A model generated the notes under the pieces. That model had not been told where the DNA came from and did not search any database. It was given only the letters and a program-made list of their open reading frames with translations. The position numbers and the translations under genes are program-made. A stretch of 64,000 nucleotides of DNA from Pseudomonadaceae bacterium (GTDB lineage Bacteria; Pseudomonadota; Gammaproteobacteria; Pseudomonadales; Pseudomonadaceae): positions 124,001 through 188,000 of the forward strand of contig JAUVZY010000001.1 of assembly GCA_030602315.1 (NCBI GenBank), written 5' to 3'. Shown here piece by piece: positions 40,559-49,116 of the stretch; the first letter of the stretch is position 1, and each line of letters begins with the position of its first letter.

Positions 40559-41349
40559 TGCGCAAGGGGTGGACCGTGCTCCTCATGGCGGGTCTTTGCG
40601 GCTGCGCCAGTCAGCAAACCGAGCAGGCGCTGGATGCGGCTCGCAACGCGTTGGCCGACCTCGAGCGTGACCCGCAGGTCGCCGTCTACGCGCCCAGAGA
40701 TCTGCAGCGCGGTGCTGAAACCTTGCTGCAAGCCGAGCGTTTTGCCGGCTACTGGGGTGGCAGTGACGATGCGCAACACTACGCCTATCTGAGTCAGCGA
40801 TATGCCCAGATTGCTGTACTGCATGCCCGTCATGCCGATGTCCAGCAGCAGGTGGCGCGCCTGCAGCGCACGCAGGAACGTCTGGAGTTTGCGTTGCACG
40901 AAGTCAGCCAGCGTGCGCGTCAGCAAGAGCGAACCCTCGAGGAGCAGATGATCGCCCTGGCCGCCAGCGAGACCGATCGCGGGCTGGTGATGACGCTCGG
41001 CGACGTGGTGTTCGAAACCGGCAGTGCCGAGCTGGGCACCGCGGCCAATCGCACCCTGCTCAAGCTCATGCAGTTCCTGCAGCTCAACCCCCAACGGCGC
41101 ATTCGCATCGAAGGCTATACCGATAATCGCGGACTGGCGGCGGCCAATCTGGCGTTGTCCCAGGCGCGTGCCCAGGCAGTTGCCGATCTGCTGCAGGATC
41201 TGGGCGTTGCCCCCGAGCGTATGGAAGTGCAGGGCTATGGCGAGGCCCATCCAGTCGCGGAAAACGCCTCGAGCCGCGGACGTGCCCAGAACCGCCGCGT
41301 GGAAGTGCTGTTTTCCGATGAGCGTGGCGTGCTGGAGCCGCGACGCTGA
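40558..41349 (+). CDS. OmpA-family lipoprotein with N-terminal DUF4398-like region
   Basis: 263 residues. Signal with lipobox-like LCGC (MAGLCGCASQQ), a helical region (about 20-135) and a C-terminal OmpA peptidoglycan-binding domain (about 143-255). That domain has DVVFETGSAELG, IRIEGYTDNRG, RAQAVADLLQDLGV, VQGYGEAHPVAEN and GRAQNRRVEVLF, with the NxxLSxxRA-type core. It should tether the outer membrane to peptidoglycan, like Pal. ATG 40558 overlaps the upstream stop, so the two are probably translationally coupled and may form a complex. Confidence 0.85.
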   Translation: MRKGWTVLLMAGLCGCASQQTEQALDAARNALADLERDPQVAVYAPRDLQRGAETLLQAERFAGYWGGSDDAQHYAYLSQRYAQIAVLHARHADVQQQVARLQRTQERLEFALHEVSQRARQQERTLEEQMIALAASETDRGLVMTLGDVVFETGSAELGTAANRTLLKLMQFLQLNPQRRIRIEGYTDNRGLAAANLALSQARAQAVADLLQDLGVAPERMEVQGYGEAHPVAENASSRGRAQNRRVEVLFSDERGVLEPRR

Positions 41350-41354
41350 GCGGG

Positions 41355-41870
41355 GTGTCAGCCGCTTCGAGGAACGTTCTGGTCAGGTATCGACCGCGAG
41401 CGCTGCTGGTGCTGCTGGTGCTGCTGAGTGCCTGCGAGCGCGAGCCACCGCAGGCTCCTGCGCGAGTGCCGCTGCCCGAGGCAGCGCCCTTGAGCGCGCC
41501 GCCGCCGGCAGTGCCGTCGGTTCAGCCCGAGCCCGCGCCGCCGACGACGCTAAAGCCGGAAGCGGAAACCGCCCAGCCCCGGTCGGGCGAGAGCCTGTCC
41601 AAGCCGCCCGCATCATCGTCCAAGCCGCCCGCCGCGCCGCCGCCCGAGCCACCGCCATTGCCAGCGCCGCCGCTGGATCTGAGTCTCCCTCACGACTGGC
41701 TGGAGGCCGCGGACAGGCCCGAGCTTCCGGCCAGCGAGCGAGCACTGCTGCCGCCACTGTTCGATCGTCCGCTGCCCGCTCCGGGCTTTCAGCTGGGCGG
41801 GCGACTGATTCCGGATGAGCGCCAGGAGGAAATCGAGGGCGCCGAAATCAGCATCGAAATTCGCCGTTAG
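41355..41870 (+). CDS. Proline-rich lipoprotein of unknown function
   Basis: 171 residues. N-terminal signal with lipobox LSAC ([15 protein letters not shown]). A proline/alanine-rich linker (about 35-112, many PPAPP and KPPA units) leads to a short C-terminal part ([17 protein letters not shown] to ISIEIRR). The linker could span the periplasm. GTG start 5 bases after the OmpA-like gene supports an operon. No family recognised. Codon use is ordinary for the window. Its stop overlaps the stop of the convergent DUF2897 gene. Confidence 0.7.
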   Translation: MSAASRNVLVRYRPRALLVLLVLLSACEREPPQAPARVPLPEAAPLSAPPPAVPSVQPEPAPPTTLKPEAETAQPRSGESLSKPPASSSKPPAAPPPEPPPLPAPPLDLSLPHDWLEAADRPELPASERALLPPLFDRPLPAPGFQLGGRLIPDERQEEIEGAEISIEIRR

Positions 41871-42040
41871 CGATTGCGCTCGCGACGCTCTTCCTCATCG
41901 AGCCGGGCATTGCGCTCGGCGATGCGTTGTTTCTGCTCCTCGGTCAGCGGGATCTTGCGCGCGGTCGAGCGCAGCATGAGCAAGCTGCCGACGACCGAGC
42001 CGATCACCAGCAGCATGATCAACCAGATGTACCAGGGCAT
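41867..42040 (-). CDS. DUF2897 small membrane protein
   Basis: 57 residues with one membrane span ([20 protein letters not shown] in outline, residues 1-22) and a charged tail ([26 protein letters not shown] in outline). The pattern fits DUF2897, found beside pyrF in Pseudomonas. Function unknown. GGAGGTCGCT lies directly upstream of ATG 42040, a strong ribosome site; the ATG pair further upstream is not used. Convergent with the proline-rich lipoprotein gene, stops overlapping. Confidence 0.8.
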   Translation of the reverse strand: MPWYIWLIMLLVIGSVVGSLLMLRSTARKIPLTEEQKQRIAERNARLDEEERRERNR

Positions 42041-42163
42041 AGCGACCTCCATAGACAATGGCCTTTACCTTACGCCGGCGTCGACGGGCTGTCAGCCGGT
42101 GCGGCGCGTGCAGGGCGGGTGGTTTTGCGTACAATGCGCGGCGTTCATCAGCCGAGGTATCCC

Positions 42164-42859
42164 ATGGCCTGCCAGACCCCGATCATCGTTGCACTCGATT
42201 TCCCTTCCCGCGACGCGGCCCTGGCGCTGGCCGGGCAGCTGGATCCGGCGCTGACACGGGTAAAGGTGGGCAAGGAACTGTTCACCCGCTGTGGGCCCTC
42301 CATCGTCGAGGCGCTGCAGCAGCTTGGTTTCGAGGTTTTCCTCGACCTGAAATTCCACGATATCCCCAACACCACGGCGATGGCGGTGAAGGCCGCCGCC
42401 GAGCTCGGCGTGTGGATGGTCAACGTCCATTGCTCGGGTGGGTTGCGCATGATGGCCGCCTGCCGTGAAACCCTCGATCGAATCAGTGGAGCGAAGCCGT
42501 TGCTGATTGGCGTCACTGTGCTGACCAGCATGGAGCGGGACGATCTGGCCGGCCTCGGGCTTGACCTCGAGCCCCAGGAGCAGGTGTTGCGTCTGGCCGG
42601 GCTGGCCGCCCAGGCTGGGCTCGATGGCCTGGTCTGCTCGGCCCAGGAGGCGCCGGCGCTCAAGGCCGCCCAGCCGGCCCTGCAGCTGGTGACCCCGGGC
42701 ATTCGCCCGGCTGGCAGTGCACAGGACGACCAGCGCCGTATTCTCACGCCGCGCGAGGCCATGCAGGCTGGCGCCGATTACTTGGTGATCGGCCGGCCGA
42801 TCAGTCAGGCGGCCGATCCGGCAGGCGCGCTGACGCAAATTGTGACTAGTCTCCGTTAA
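42164..42859 (+). CDS. pyrF: Orotidine 5'-phosphate decarboxylase
   Basis: 231 residues, standard length. [26 protein letters not shown], the catalytic [10 protein letters not shown] and the phosphate loop [16 protein letters not shown] are all present. It makes UMP, the last step of pyrimidine synthesis. ATG 42164 with CCGAGG upstream; a TACAAT box at 42130-42135 is a possible -10. The frame open to 41927 is an artefact. Confidence 0.97.
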   Translation: MACQTPIIVALDFPSRDAALALAGQLDPALTRVKVGKELFTRCGPSIVEALQQLGFEVFLDLKFHDIPNTTAMAVKAAAELGVWMVNVHCSGGLRMMAACRETLDRISGAKPLLIGVTVLTSMERDDLAGLGLDLEPQEQVLRLAGLAAQAGLDGLVCSAQEAPALKAAQPALQLVTPGIRPAGSAQDDQRRILTPREAMQAGADYLVIGRPISQAADPAGALTQIVTSLR

Positions 42860-42877
42860 ATCGGCGCGCCGGCGGCG

Positions 42878-42905
42878 ATAGGGTGCCACTGTGTTGGCAC
42901 CCTAT
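42878..42905. repeat. Perfect inverted repeat between pyrF and fliE
   Basis: ATAGGGTGCCA (42878-42888) is exactly complementary to TGGCACCCTAT (42895-42905), with a 6-base loop. The right arm contains the -24 element of the fliE sigma-54 promoter. It may also act as the pyrF terminator, although only TTT follows. Confidence 0.9.
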
Positions 42906-42909
42906 TTGC
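42895..42909 (+). promoter_or_regulatory. Sigma-54 promoter of the fliE operon
   Basis: TGGCAC (42895-42900), 5 bases, TTGC (42906-42909): an exact -24/-12 consensus, 57 bases before the fliE ATG. In Pseudomonas this class is driven by RpoN with FleQ or FleR. Confidence 0.88.
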
Positions 42910-42965
42910 CTCTAACCCCTCGCATGACGCCAAGCGTCAAAAAAATGCGGCTGTTGGAGGTAATG

Positions 42966-43298
42966 ATGAGCCAGGGTGTGCAATTCAATCGCTTGATGCT
43001 GGAAATGCGTTCCATGCAAATGGAAGCCATGGCCCGTGCCAAGCCGGAGGAAACTGCACCGCAGGCCGTCCAGGGTCCGAGTTTTTCCGACATGCTCGGC
43101 CAGGCCATCGACAAGGTCCACGATACCCAGCAGACCGCCAGCAAGATGGCCAGTGCCTTCGAGATGGGCACCGGAGGTGTCGACCTCACCGAGGTGATGA
43201 TCGCCTCGCAGAAAGCCAGCGTTTCCTTCCAGGCCCTCACCCAGGTGCGCAACAAGCTGGTCCAGGCCTATCAAGACATCATGCAGATGCCGGTTTGA
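42966..43298 (+). CDS. fliE: Flagellar hook-basal body protein FliE
   Basis: 110 residues. The C-terminal conserved stretch with [20 protein letters not shown] and [17 protein letters not shown] is diagnostic. FliE joins the MS ring to the rod. ATG 42966 is placed correctly after TTGGAGG; the ATG three bases earlier is too close and the frame to 42891 contains the promoter. First gene of the fliEFGHIJ unit. Confidence 0.96.
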   Translation: MSQGVQFNRLMLEMRSMQMEAMARAKPEETAPQAVQGPSFSDMLGQAIDKVHDTQQTASKMASAFEMGTGGVDLTEVMIASQKASVSFQALTQVRNKLVQAYQDIMQMPV

Positions 43299-43311
43299 GG
43301 TGGGTTGACTC

Positions 43312-45096
43312 ATGGCTGATGCGCTGACCCCCAACGTGCCTGTGCCCAGCGGCGGCTCTGCGGAGCCGAAGAAATCGCTGATGGGGTTGTCGTTTCTCGA
43401 AAACCTGGCGGAAATGTCGGTTTTGCGCCAGGTCGGCCTGCTGGTCGGGCTGGCGGCCAGCGTGGCGATTGGCTTTGCCGTGGTGCTCTGGTCGCAGCAG
43501 CCTGATTACCGCCCGCTGCTCACCAGCCTCGGCGGGATGGATGCTGGCCAGGTGATGGACGCCCTCGCCGCGGCGGACATTCCCTACACCGTCGAGCCCA
43601 ATTCCGGCGCGTTGCTGGTCAAGGCCAGTGACCTCGGGCGGGCCAAGCTCAAGCTGGCCGCCGCCGGGGTGGCCCCGACCAACAGCAATATCGGCTTCGA
43701 GATCCTCGACAAGGATCAGGGCCTGGGCACCAGCCAGTTCATGGAGGCGACGCGCTACCGGCGCGGCCTGGAAGGGGAGTTGGCGCGCACCATCTCCAGC
43801 CTCAACAACGTCAAGGCGGCGCGGGTGCACCTGGCCATTCCGAAAAGCTCGGTGTTCGTGCGCGATGAGCGCAAACCGACCGCGTCGGTGCTCGTCGAGC
43901 TGTATCCGGGGCGCGCGCTGGAGGCCAGCCAGGTGATGGCGATCGTCAATCTGGTCGCCACCAGCGTGCCCGAGCTGTCCAAGGAGCAGGTCACCGTCGT
44001 CGATCAGAAGGGCAACCTGCTGTCCGATCAGCAGCACCTGTCCGAGCTGACCATGGCGGGCAAGCAGTTCGACTTCAGCCGGCGGCTGGAAACCGTCTAT
44101 ACCCAGCGCGTGCATAACATTCTGCAGCCGGTGCTCGGCAGCGGGCGCTACAAGGCCGAGGTGTCGGCCGACGTCGATTTCAGCGCGGTCGAGTCCACCT
44201 CCGAAACCTTCAACCCCGACCAGCCGGCGCTGCGCAGCGAGCAGAGCGTGTCCGAGCAACGCACCAGCAGCGCCGGTCCGCAGGGCATTCCCGGCGCGCT
44301 CAGCAACCAGCCGCCGGGGGCGGCGGGCGCACCGGAGAAGGCCGGTGCAGCGCCGGCGGGCGCGGTGGCAGCCGGTCAGCCGCTGGTCGATGCCAACGGC
44401 CAGCAGGTGATCGACCCGGCGACCGGCCAGCCCATGCTGGCGCCGTATCCGGCGGACAAGCGCGAGCAGGCCACGCGCAACTACGAGCTCGACCGCTCGG
44501 TGAGCTACACCCGCCAGCAGCTCGGCCGCCTGCGCCGGCTGTCGGTGGCTGTGGTGGTGGACGATCAGGTGCGCATCGACGAGACCGGCCAGGCCGTCCG
44601 CGTGCCCTGGAGCAGCGAGGAGCTGGCGCGTTTCACCCGGCTGGTGCAGGACGCCGTGGGCTACGATGCCAGCCGGGGTGACAGCGTCAGCGTGATCAAC
44701 ACCCGCTTTGTGGCCGACCAGGCGGATGAGATCATCGACATTCCGTTCTATTCGCAGCCCTGGTTCTGGGACATCATCAAGCAGGTGCTCGGCGTACTGT
44801 TCATCCTGGTGCTGGTGTTCGGCATCCTGCGCCCGCTGCTCAAGAGCATCGTCACGCCGGCCAAGCCCGAACATGGGCCCGGCGAGCGCGGCGAAGGCGA
44901 TGTGGAGCTCGGCGACATGGGTCTCGAAGGCGGGCTCGCCAACGACAAGGTCAGCCTGAGCGGGCCGCAGAGCATCATGCTGCCGAGTCCGAGCGAGGGC
45001 TACGAAGCACAACTGAATGCGATCAAGGGATTGGTAGCCGAAGATCCTGGGCGGGTTGCCCAGGTAGTTCGCGAGTGGATCAATGCCGATGACTGA
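43312..45096 (+). CDS. fliF: Flagellar MS-ring protein FliF
   Basis: 594 residues. An N-terminal membrane span (about 38-62) precedes ring-building motifs (LDKDQGLGTSQFMEATRYRR in parts) and YscJ-like domains (about 65-240). A Gly/Ala/Pro-rich loop (about 320-375) and a second span (about 485-505) follow, with a C-terminal FliG-binding tail. It forms the inner-membrane base of the motor. GAGGTGGG lies before the ATG. It overlaps fliG by 14 bases. Confidence 0.97.
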   Translation: MADALTPNVPVPSGGSAEPKKSLMGLSFLENLAEMSVLRQVGLLVGLAASVAIGFAVVLWSQQPDYRPLLTSLGGMDAGQVMDALAAADIPYTVEPNSGALLVKASDLGRAKLKLAAAGVAPTNSNIGFEILDKDQGLGTSQFMEATRYRRGLEGELARTISSLNNVKAARVHLAIPKSSVFVRDERKPTASVLVELYPGRALEASQVMAIVNLVATSVPELSKEQVTVVDQKGNLLSDQQHLSELTMAGKQFDFSRRLETVYTQRVHNILQPVLGSGRYKAEVSADVDFSAVESTSETFNPDQPALRSEQSVSEQRTSSAGPQGIPGALSNQPPGAAGAPEKAGAAPAGAVAAGQPLVDANGQQVIDPATGQPMLAPYPADKREQATRNYELDRSVSYTRQQLGRLRRLSVAVVVDDQVRIDETGQAVRVPWSSEELARFTRLVQDAVGYDASRGDSVSVINTRFVADQADEIIDIPFYSQPWFWDIIKQVLGVLFILVLVFGILRPLLKSIVTPAKPEHGPGERGEGDVELGDMGLEGGLANDKVSLSGPQSIMLPSPSEGYEAQLNAIKGLVAEDPGRVAQVVREWINADD

Positions 45097-46105
45097 CAAC
45101 AAGGCTGCCCTCAAGCTCACCAAGGTCGACAAGGCCGCCATCCTTCTGCTCTCGCTCGGCGAAACCGACGCCGCCCAGGTGCTGCGCCACCTCGGTCCCA
45201 AGGAAGTGCAGCGTGTCGGTACCGCGATGGCGCAGATGCGCAACATCCATCGCGAGCAGGTGGAAAAGGTGATGAGCGAGTTTGTCGACATCGTCGGCGA
45301 CCAGACCAGTCTGGGCGTCGGCTCCGACAGCTACATCCGCAAGATGCTCACCCAGGCCCTGGGTGAGGACAAAGCCGGCAGCCTGATCGATCGCATCCTC
45401 CTGGGCGGCAACACCAGCGGTCTGGATAGCCTCAAGTGGATGGAGCCGCGCGCCGTGGCTGACGTGATCCGCTACGAGCACCCGCAGATCCAGGCCATCG
45501 TGGTGGCCTACCTTGACCCGGATCAGGCCGGCGAGGTGCTGGCGCATTTCGATCACAAGGTGCGCCTGGACATCATCCTGCGCGTGTCTTCGCTGAACAC
45601 CGTGCAGCCGGCGGCGCTCAAGGAACTGAACATGATCCTGGAGAAGCAGTTCTCCGGAAACTCCAACACCAGCCGCACCACCATGGGTGGCGTGAAGCGC
45701 GCGGCAGACATCATGAACTACCTCGACAGCTCGGTCGAAGGGGCGCTGATGGACTCCATCCGCGAGGTGGACGCCGACCTTTCCAGTCAGATCGAAGACC
45801 TGATGTTCGTCTTCGACAACCTCGCCGATGTCGACGATCGCGGTATCCAGTCGCTGCTGCGCGAGGTGTCGTCCGATGTGCTGGTCATGGCGCTCAAGGG
45901 CTCCGATGACGGCATCAAGGAGAAGATCTTCAAGAACATGTCCAAGCGCGCGGCCGAGCTGCTGCGCGACGATCTCGAGTCCAAGGGACCGGTGCGCGTC
46001 AGCGACGTGCAGAACGCGCAGAAGGAAATCCTCACCATCGCCCGCCGTATGGCCGAAGCCGGGGAAATCGCCCTCGGTGGCAAGGGCGGCGACGAAATGA
46101 TCTGA
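45083..46105 (+). CDS. fliG: Flagellar motor switch protein FliG
   Basis: 340 residues with three armadillo-like parts: N-terminal FliF-binding (LTKVDKAAILLLSLGETDA), middle (EHPQIQAIVVAYLDPD) and C-terminal torque helix (IEDLMFVFDNLADVDDRGIQ, DDLESKGPVRVSDV). FliG receives torque from the stators and sets rotation direction. Start at 45083 (MPMTDN); the ATG two codons on is an alternative. Overlaps fliF. Confidence 0.97.
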   Translation: MPMTDNKAALKLTKVDKAAILLLSLGETDAAQVLRHLGPKEVQRVGTAMAQMRNIHREQVEKVMSEFVDIVGDQTSLGVGSDSYIRKMLTQALGEDKAGSLIDRILLGGNTSGLDSLKWMEPRAVADVIRYEHPQIQAIVVAYLDPDQAGEVLAHFDHKVRLDIILRVSSLNTVQPAALKELNMILEKQFSGNSNTSRTTMGGVKRAADIMNYLDSSVEGALMDSIREVDADLSSQIEDLMFVFDNLADVDDRGIQSLLREVSSDVLVMALKGSDDGIKEKIFKNMSKRAAELLRDDLESKGPVRVSDVQNAQKEILTIARRMAEAGEIALGGKGGDEMI

Positions 46106-46109
46106 ACTC

Positions 46110-46877
46110 ATGCCCAAGGACAACCCCAGCGAGCTGATTCGCGCCGGCCAGCTGACCGCGTTCGATCGCTGGGCCCTGCCAAGCTTCGACCCGCCGGTCG
46201 AGGCGTTGCCCGACGAGCCGGCGGCTGCGCCGAGCGAGCCCGAGCCGGTGATCGAGGACGTAGAGGTCGATGCCGTCAAGCCTTTGACGCTCGAGGAGCT
46301 CGAGGCCATCCGCCAGGATGCCTACAACGAGGGTTTCGCCACCGGCGAAAAGGATGGCTTCCATGCTGGCCAGCTCAAGGCACGCCAGGAAGCCGAGGCG
46401 GCGCTCAAGCCTCGGCTGGCCAGCCTCGAGCAGCTGCTCGGGCACCTGCTCGAGCCGATCGCCGAGCAGGACCGCGCGCTGGAGGAGGCGTTATTGAGCC
46501 TGGTCAGCCACTTGGCGCAGGAAGTGATCCGCCGCGAGCTGACGCTGGATTCCAGCCAGATCACCCCGGTGCTGCGCGAGGCGCTCAAGCTGCTGCCGAT
46601 GGGGGCGGAAAACATCTGCATCTACGTCAATCCGCAGGATTTCCAGGCGATCAAGACGCTGCGCGAACGGCATGAGGAACGCTGGCGCATTCTCGAGGAT
46701 GACGGGCTGCTGCCCGGCGGCTGCCGCATCGAGACCGAACACAGCCGCATCGACGCCAGCATCGAAACCCGTCTGCAACAGGCCATCGGCCAGCTGTTTG
46801 CGCAGCGGCGGGAAAACACCACCAACCCGCCGCCGGCCGATCTGATCGTCGATCTGGATCACGACCATGCGCCTTGA
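46110..46877 (+). CDS. fliH: Flagellar export ATPase regulator FliH
   Basis: 255 residues. A proline/acid-rich N-terminus is followed by a long helix with GxxxG-like spacing ([18 protein letters not shown]) and a C-terminal domain ([34 protein letters not shown]) related to V-ATPase stalk subunits. FliH holds FliI and links it to the C ring. It begins 4 bases after fliG and overlaps fliI by 11 bases. Confidence 0.94.
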   Translation: MPKDNPSELIRAGQLTAFDRWALPSFDPPVEALPDEPAAAPSEPEPVIEDVEVDAVKPLTLEELEAIRQDAYNEGFATGEKDGFHAGQLKARQEAEAALKPRLASLEQLLGHLLEPIAEQDRALEEALLSLVSHLAQEVIRRELTLDSSQITPVLREALKLLPMGAENICIYVNPQDFQAIKTLRERHEERWRILEDDGLLPGGCRIETEHSRIDASIETRLQQAIGQLFAQRRENTTNPPPADLIVDLDHDHAP

Positions 46878-48222
46878 GCGGATCAGCTTCGCCCAGCGCC
46901 TGGCTAGCTACCACGAAGCGATCCAGCTGCCGGCGCAGCCGGTGCTCGAAGGGCGCCTGCTGCGCATGGTCGGTCTGACGCTGGAGGCCGAGGGGCTACG
47001 TGCAGCGGTTGGCAGCCGTTGTCTGGTGATCAACGACGACAGTTATCACCCCAGCCAGGTGGAAGCCGAGGTCATGGGGTTTTCCGCCGGCAAGCTGTTC
47101 CTGATGCCGGTGGGCAGTCTGGTGGGCATCGCGCCTGGCGCCCGGGTGGTGCCGCTGCACAGTACCGGTCGCCTGCCGATGGGGCGCTCGATGCTTGGTC
47201 GGGTACTGGACGGTGCCGGCCGCGCGCTGGACGGCAAGGGCGGGATGAAGGCCGAGGACTGGGTGCCGATGGACGGGCCGGTGATCAACCCGCTCAAGCG
47301 CCATCCGATCGACGAGCCGCTGGATGTCGGTATTCGCAGTATCAACGGTTTGCTCACCGTCGGTCGCGGTCAGCGCCTGGGCCTGTTCGCCGGCACTGGC
47401 GTCGGTAAGTCGGTGCTGCTGGGTATGATGACGCGCTTTACCAAGGCCGATGTGATCGTGGTCGGGCTGATCGGCGAGCGGGGGCGTGAGGTGAAGGAGT
47501 TCATCGAACACATCCTCGGCGAAGAGAGCCTGAAACGTTCGGTGGTGGTGGCCTCGCCAGCCGACGAGGCACCGTTGATGCGTCTGCGTGCGGCGCAGTA
47601 CTGCACGCGCATCGCCGAATACTTTCGCGACAAGGGTCAGAACGTTCTGTTGCTGATGGATTCGCTGACCCGCTACGCCCAGGCCCAGCGTGAAATCGCC
47701 CTGGCCATTGGCGAGCCGCCGGCGACCAAGGGCTATCCGCCCTCGGTGTTCGCCAAGTTGCCGAGCCTGGTCGAGCGGGCGGGCAACGCCGAGCAGGGGG
47801 GCGGCTCGATCACCGCCTTCTACACGGTATTAAGCGAGGGCGATGATCAGCAGGACCCGATCGCCGATGCCGCGCGCGGTGTGCTCGACGGCCACATCGT
47901 GCTGTCGCGCAGGCTGGCCGAGGAGGGCCATTACCCGGCCATCGACATCGAAGCCTCGATCAGCCGGGTGATGCCGCAGGTGGTCAGCCCGGATCACCTG
48001 CGCGCGGCGCAGCGCTTCAAGCAGCTGTGGTCGCGCTTGCAGCAGAGCCGCGACCTGATCAGCGTCGGGGCCTATGTGCCCGGCGGTGATCCGGATACCG
48101 ATCTGGCCATCGCCCGTCAGGCCGAGATGATCACCTACCTGCGCCAGGGGCTCGATGAGAGCGAGACCCTCGAACCCAGCGCCGGTCGCCTTGCCGCGCT
48201 GTTCCAGCTGCGGCAGGGATAA
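46867..48222 (+). CDS. fliI: Flagellum-specific ATPase FliI
   Basis: 451 residues, F1-beta-like. Walker A AGTGVGKS (175-182), the Walker B region [19 protein letters not shown] and [17 protein letters not shown] are diagnostic. It energises substrate delivery to the type III export gate with FliH and FliJ. Overlaps fliH; fliJ follows 6 bases after its stop. Confidence 0.98.
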   Translation: MRLERISFAQRLASYHEAIQLPAQPVLEGRLLRMVGLTLEAEGLRAAVGSRCLVINDDSYHPSQVEAEVMGFSAGKLFLMPVGSLVGIAPGARVVPLHSTGRLPMGRSMLGRVLDGAGRALDGKGGMKAEDWVPMDGPVINPLKRHPIDEPLDVGIRSINGLLTVGRGQRLGLFAGTGVGKSVLLGMMTRFTKADVIVVGLIGERGREVKEFIEHILGEESLKRSVVVASPADEAPLMRLRAAQYCTRIAEYFRDKGQNVLLLMDSLTRYAQAQREIALAIGEPPATKGYPPSVFAKLPSLVERAGNAEQGGGSITAFYTVLSEGDDQQDPIADAARGVLDGHIVLSRRLAEEGHYPAIDIEASISRVMPQVVSPDHLRAAQRFKQLWSRLQQSRDLISVGAYVPGGDPDTDLAIARQAEMITYLRQGLDESETLEPSAGRLAALFQLRQG

Positions 48223-48228
48223 CCCTCG

Positions 48229-48678
48229 ATGCCCAGCAAGGCGGAGCGGCTGGCGCCGGTGATCGAGATGGCCGAGCGTGCCGAGCGCCAGGCCGCCAAG
48301 CAGCTAGGTCAGGGCCAGGCGCAGCTCGAGCAGGCCGAAGCCAAGCTCGTCGAACTCGAACGCTATTACGCCGACTACCAGCAGCAGTGGATCGATTCCG
48401 GCAGCCGCGGGGTGTCCGGCCAATGGCTGATGAATTACCAGCGCTTTCTGTCCCAGCTCGAGGTGGCAATAAGCCAGCAGCGACGAAGTGTCGCATGGCA
48501 TCAGGACAATCTCGGCAAGTTGCGCGAGCACTGGCAGCAGCGCAACGCGCGGCTGGAAGGGCTGCGTCGTCTGGTCGAGCGCCATCTGCGCGAGGCCCGT
48601 GTCGCGGCCGATCGCCGTGAGCAAAAGCTGCTCGACGAGTTCTGTCAGCGTCTGTCCGGACGAACGAAGCTCCAGTGA
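48229..48678 (+). CDS. fliJ: Flagellar export protein FliJ
   Basis: 149 residues, almost entirely predicted coiled coil (QLGQGQAQLEQAEAKLVELE and DNLGKLREHWQQRNARLEGL), as expected of the FliJ stalk that couples FliI to FlhA. Position directly after fliI and length support the call more than sequence motifs do. Likely last gene of the fliE unit; a weak GTTGC/GCAAC hairpin follows. Confidence 0.92.
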   Translation: MPSKAERLAPVIEMAERAERQAAKQLGQGQAQLEQAEAKLVELERYYADYQQQWIDSGSRGVSGQWLMNYQRFLSQLEVAISQQRRSVAWHQDNLGKLREHWQQRNARLEGLRRLVERHLREARVAADRREQKLLDEFCQRLSGRTKLQ

Positions 48679-48810
48679 GGTTGCGGCGGCAACAATGCGG
48701 TGCTAAATCTTGTCGCGATTTTCCCGGCTAGGCTGCGTTAAGACAGGCATTCGGCCACTATTTTTCGATTGCGCGCCAACCAACAGGTGGCATCGATCAG
48801 GGAGCGTTTC

Positions 48811-49116
48811 ATGAGTATCTCTTCGCAGCCTTCGGCCGATGGTCAAGAGTTGACCATCACCGTCGAGGGCCGCTTCGACTACAGCACCCATCTGGACTTT
48901 CGCAACGCCTACCAGGCGGTGGCCGGCAAGCCAGAGCGCTATGTGGTCGACTTTCGCAACGCCACCTACATGGACAGCTCGGCGCTGGGCATGCTCTTGC
49001 TGCTGCGCGACCATGCCGGCGGCGACGCCGGGCAGATCCGCTTGGTGAACTGCAATCCGGACGTGCGCAAGATCCTGCTCATCTCCAGCTTCGACCAGTT
49101 GTTCGAGATCGCCTGA
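48811..49116 (+). CDS. hsbA: STAS anti-anti-sigma protein HsbA
   Basis: 101 residues of the STAS fold. The phosphorylatable serine is Ser56 in TYMDSSALGMLLLLRD, the same number as in P. aeruginosa HsbA. There HsbA in one phospho-state binds the anti-sigma factor FlgM and in the other the cyclase HsbD, linking HptB signalling to motility and biofilm. ATG 48811 follows CAGGGAGCG. It overlaps the next gene as TGATG. Confidence 0.9.
   Translation: MSISSQPSADGQELTITVEGRFDYSTHLDFRNAYQAVAGKPERYVVDFRNATYMDSSALGMLLLLRDHAGGDAGQIRLVNCNPDVRKILLISSFDQLFEIA

Noticed and set aside
41024-41818. Alternative 264-codon frame over the OmpA-like and proline-rich genes
   Set aside because: Its product is Ala/Arg-rich shadow sequence and it overlaps two genes that have clear signal peptides and lipoboxes.
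43279-45291. Minus-strand frame of 670 codons opposite fliF
   Set aside because: Antisense to an intact FliF; no start context or domain.
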